A stretch of 6,181 bases of DNA. Source: Anaerolineae bacterium (GTDB lineage: Bacteria; Chloroflexota; Anaerolineae; B4-G1; SLSP01). Location of the stretch: assembly GCA_021159805.1 (NCBI GenBank), contig JAGHDT010000186.1:1-6181 (forward strand), written 5' to 3'. The stretch's first letter is position 1. Each line of letters starts with the position of its first letter. The notes beneath the pieces are model-generated. The model was not told the DNA's origin and did not search any database. It saw nothing but the letters and a program-made list of their open reading frames with translations. Made by a program: the position numbers and the translations under genes. Shown piece by piece: positions 5,535-6,181 of this stretch.

Positions 5535-5729
5535 ATGGGTCAAGGTCGTGGTGGTGGGAGTGGGTCGGGACGCGGTGGCGGTCGTGGACGTGGCGGTGGT
5601 CCCTATGCTGCGGGGCCAGGCGGAGAGTGTGTGTGTCCGAAGTGCGGACAGCGCAAGCAGCATACGGTAGGTACGCCCTGTTATCAGGAGAAGTGTCCCA
5701 AGTGCGGCGCTCAGATGACTCGCGGATAG
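5535..5729 (+). CDS. Small Gly/Arg-rich zinc-ribbon protein
   Basis: The 64-aa protein has a Gly/Arg/Ser N-terminal half (residues 2-30, GQGRGGG, GRGGGRGRGGG, then PYAAGPGG) and a Cys-rich C-terminal half. The latter reads CVCPKCGQRK (Cys32, 34, 37) and TPCYQEKCPKCGAQM (Cys49, 54, 57). The two CPKCG knuckles (Cys34/37 and Cys54/57) should form a four-Cys zinc ribbon or rubredoxin-like metal site; Cys32 and Cys49 are extra. I recognise the general type: small 'CVCPKCG...PC...KCPKCG' proteins encoded near NifX-like and MinD-like ATPase genes in anaerobes. They have no assigned function that I know of. The stop of the methyltransferase gene is 54 bases upstream, so the two may share a transcript. 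A metal chaperone, adaptor or nucleic-acid binder would all be possible. Confidence 0.85.
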   Translation: MGQGRGGGSGSGRGGGRGRGGGPYAAGPGGECVCPKCGQRKQHTVGTPCYQEKCPKCGAQMTRG

Positions 5730-5770
5730 GTGCGCAACCGGGCAGATGACACACCCACCGTCGAGTAGGA

Positions 5771-5804
5771 TGCCGGGTACAGAGGAGTTGTGCTGTACCC
5801 GGTA
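5771..5804 (+). terminator. Strong hairpin after the zinc-ribbon gene
   Basis: CCGGGTACAG (5773-5782) pairs perfectly with CTGTACCCGG (5793-5802). A G-T and a T-A pair extend the stem to 12 bp around a 10-base loop. It begins 41 bases after the stop codon at 5729. There is no T-tract on the plus side, so termination is probable rather than certain. The ATPase remnant starts within a few tens of bases after it. Confidence 0.6.
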
Positions 5805-5837
5805 AGGGCTCTATGCAATCTGCAGATGACCTGTTGA

Positions 5838-6074
5838 TTCACACCGTTGCCGGTCGGCGTCCTGATCAACCGGGATGGAATCGGTGACCAGGGCGTTGAG
5901 GCCTACTGCGTTGCCGAGGATATCCCTATCCTGATGCGCATTCCGCTTGATCGGCGTAGTGCAGAGGCGTACTCAGAGGGTACGCCCTTGGTCCAAGCAT
6001 CGCCGGCATGCCGATCCCGCTTTGCGGAACTGTAGGAGAGGATGATAGTTCTTAACGGCAATGTGGATGAATAG
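5838..6074 (+). pseudogene. C-terminal remnant of a MinD/Mrp-type P-loop ATPase
   Basis: The open stretch from 5838 to a TAG at 6033-6035 reads PVGVLINRDGIGD, then VEAYCVAEDIPILMRIPLDR and SAEAYSEGTPLV. This is the C-terminal third of MinD/Mrp-like ATPases with inserted ferredoxin domains (family pattern 'P.GVVINR.GIGD...EYC...IPIL..IP.DR.IAEAYS.G..L'). The Walker A, switch regions and ferredoxin insert are absent. In frame upstream is a TGA at 5835-5837, and before it only NLQMT (5817-5831), which may echo the 'DLxL' helix that normally precedes this part; spacing suggests small indels. Past the TAG the frame continues sensibly as ERMIVLNGNVDE to a second TAG at 6072-6074, so 'RFAEL-stop-ERM' looks like a Tyr/Phe codon turned into a stop. 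The TTG at 5847 has no ribosome site. The remnant cannot bind ATP. A sequencing or assembly error could explain the single TAG but not the missing N-terminal part. Confidence 0.75.
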
Positions 6075-6181
6075 ACACACTCTGTGGATTGATCCGGCGA
6101 TGGGCATGGCCGGAGATATGTTTTCCGCCGCACTGATCGGACTAGGCGCGCACCCAGAAGAGCTGATCGCGGCGATGCAGA
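6067..6181 (+). CDS. larC: LarC-type nickel insertion protein (3'-partial, N-terminus only)
   Basis: The visible 38 residues begin MNRHTLWIDPAMGMAGDMFS, then AALIGLGAHPEELIAAM. This matches the LarC/DUF111 N-terminus, whose hallmark is a 'D...G.AGDM...AL..LG' pattern. LarC inserts nickel into the pincer cofactor precursor in a CTP-dependent reaction, acting after LarB and LarE, to make the cofactor of lactate racemase and related enzymes. The family is ~400 residues, so most of the gene lies outside the window. The ATG at 6067 overlaps the ancestral end of the upstream ATPase frame (ATGAATAG), pointing to translational coupling. An in-frame ATG at 6061 is an alternative start. No good ribosome site lies within the usual distance (AGGAGAGG at 6034-6041 is too far), so efficiency may be altered now that the upstream frame is cut short. 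Confidence 0.85.
   Translation, partial: MNRHTLWIDPAMGMAGDMFSAALIGLGAHPEELIAAMQ

Noticed and set aside
5133..5663. 176-aa minus-strand open frame across the methyltransferase end and zinc-ribbon gene
   Set aside because: Antisense to two well-supported genes; its Thr/Ser/His-rich stretch is just the complement of GGT/CGT-rich Gly/Arg codons.

Overview
The window looks like a piece of a moderately GC-rich environmental bacterium, most plausibly an anaerobic Chloroflexota (Anaerolineae-like) lineage. That is an inference from gene content: Gly/Arg-rich iron-sulfur accessory proteins, a PadR regulator, a NifX-like protein, a UroD-like methyltransferase and a LarC start. The sequence carries no rRNA or other phylogenetic marker. 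No tRNA, CRISPR array or transposase gene was seen.

Layout. (1) 3-539 (+) is the 3' end of a gene whose C-terminal half is a small beta-rich, probably OB-like domain after a Gly/Gln-rich linker. (2) A GC-rich hairpin at 570-597 separates it from a convergent gene at 624-1109 (-), a small dual-specificity/tyrosine-type phosphatase. This gene has a good sigma70-type promoter that predicts a leaderless mRNA. (3) The 196-base divergent region at 1110-1305 also holds a near-consensus promoter for the (+) genes, with a perfect palindrome touching its -35 box. (4) The (+) gene run is: PadR regulator (1306-1695), a 118-base gap with a foldable RNA element, a 2[4Fe-4S] ferredoxin with a GYGMGRGRG linker and coiled-coil tail (1814-2278), a 12-TM MFS transporter (2282-3532) and a NifX-like protein (3575-4009). 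(5) A 277-base gap contains a ~109-base nested palindromic repeat. (6) Next come a UroD-like, probably cobalamin- or thiol-dependent methyltransferase (4287-5480) and a 64-aa Gly/Arg-rich zinc-ribbon protein (5535-5729). (7) After a strong hairpin (5771-5804) lies the C-terminal remnant of a MinD/Mrp-type P-loop ATPase (5838-6074). It is broken at both ends: its N-terminal part is missing and a TAG stands where the family appears to have an aromatic residue. (8) The start of larC (6067 to the window end) overlaps the ancestral end of that ATPase.

How the genes may work together (inference). Small ferredoxins with Gly/Arg linkers, NifX-like proteins, short CPKCG zinc ribbons, PadR regulators and MinD/Mrp-like ATPases recur together in anaerobes as an uncharacterised metal-cluster assembly or trafficking set. 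Here that set lies beside a corrinoid-type methyltransferase and LarC, the nickel-inserting enzyme of nickel-pincer cofactor synthesis, so a metal or cofactor theme runs through the window. The ATPase that would normally power such a set is present only as a fragment, so the locus may be decaying or may rely on a copy elsewhere.
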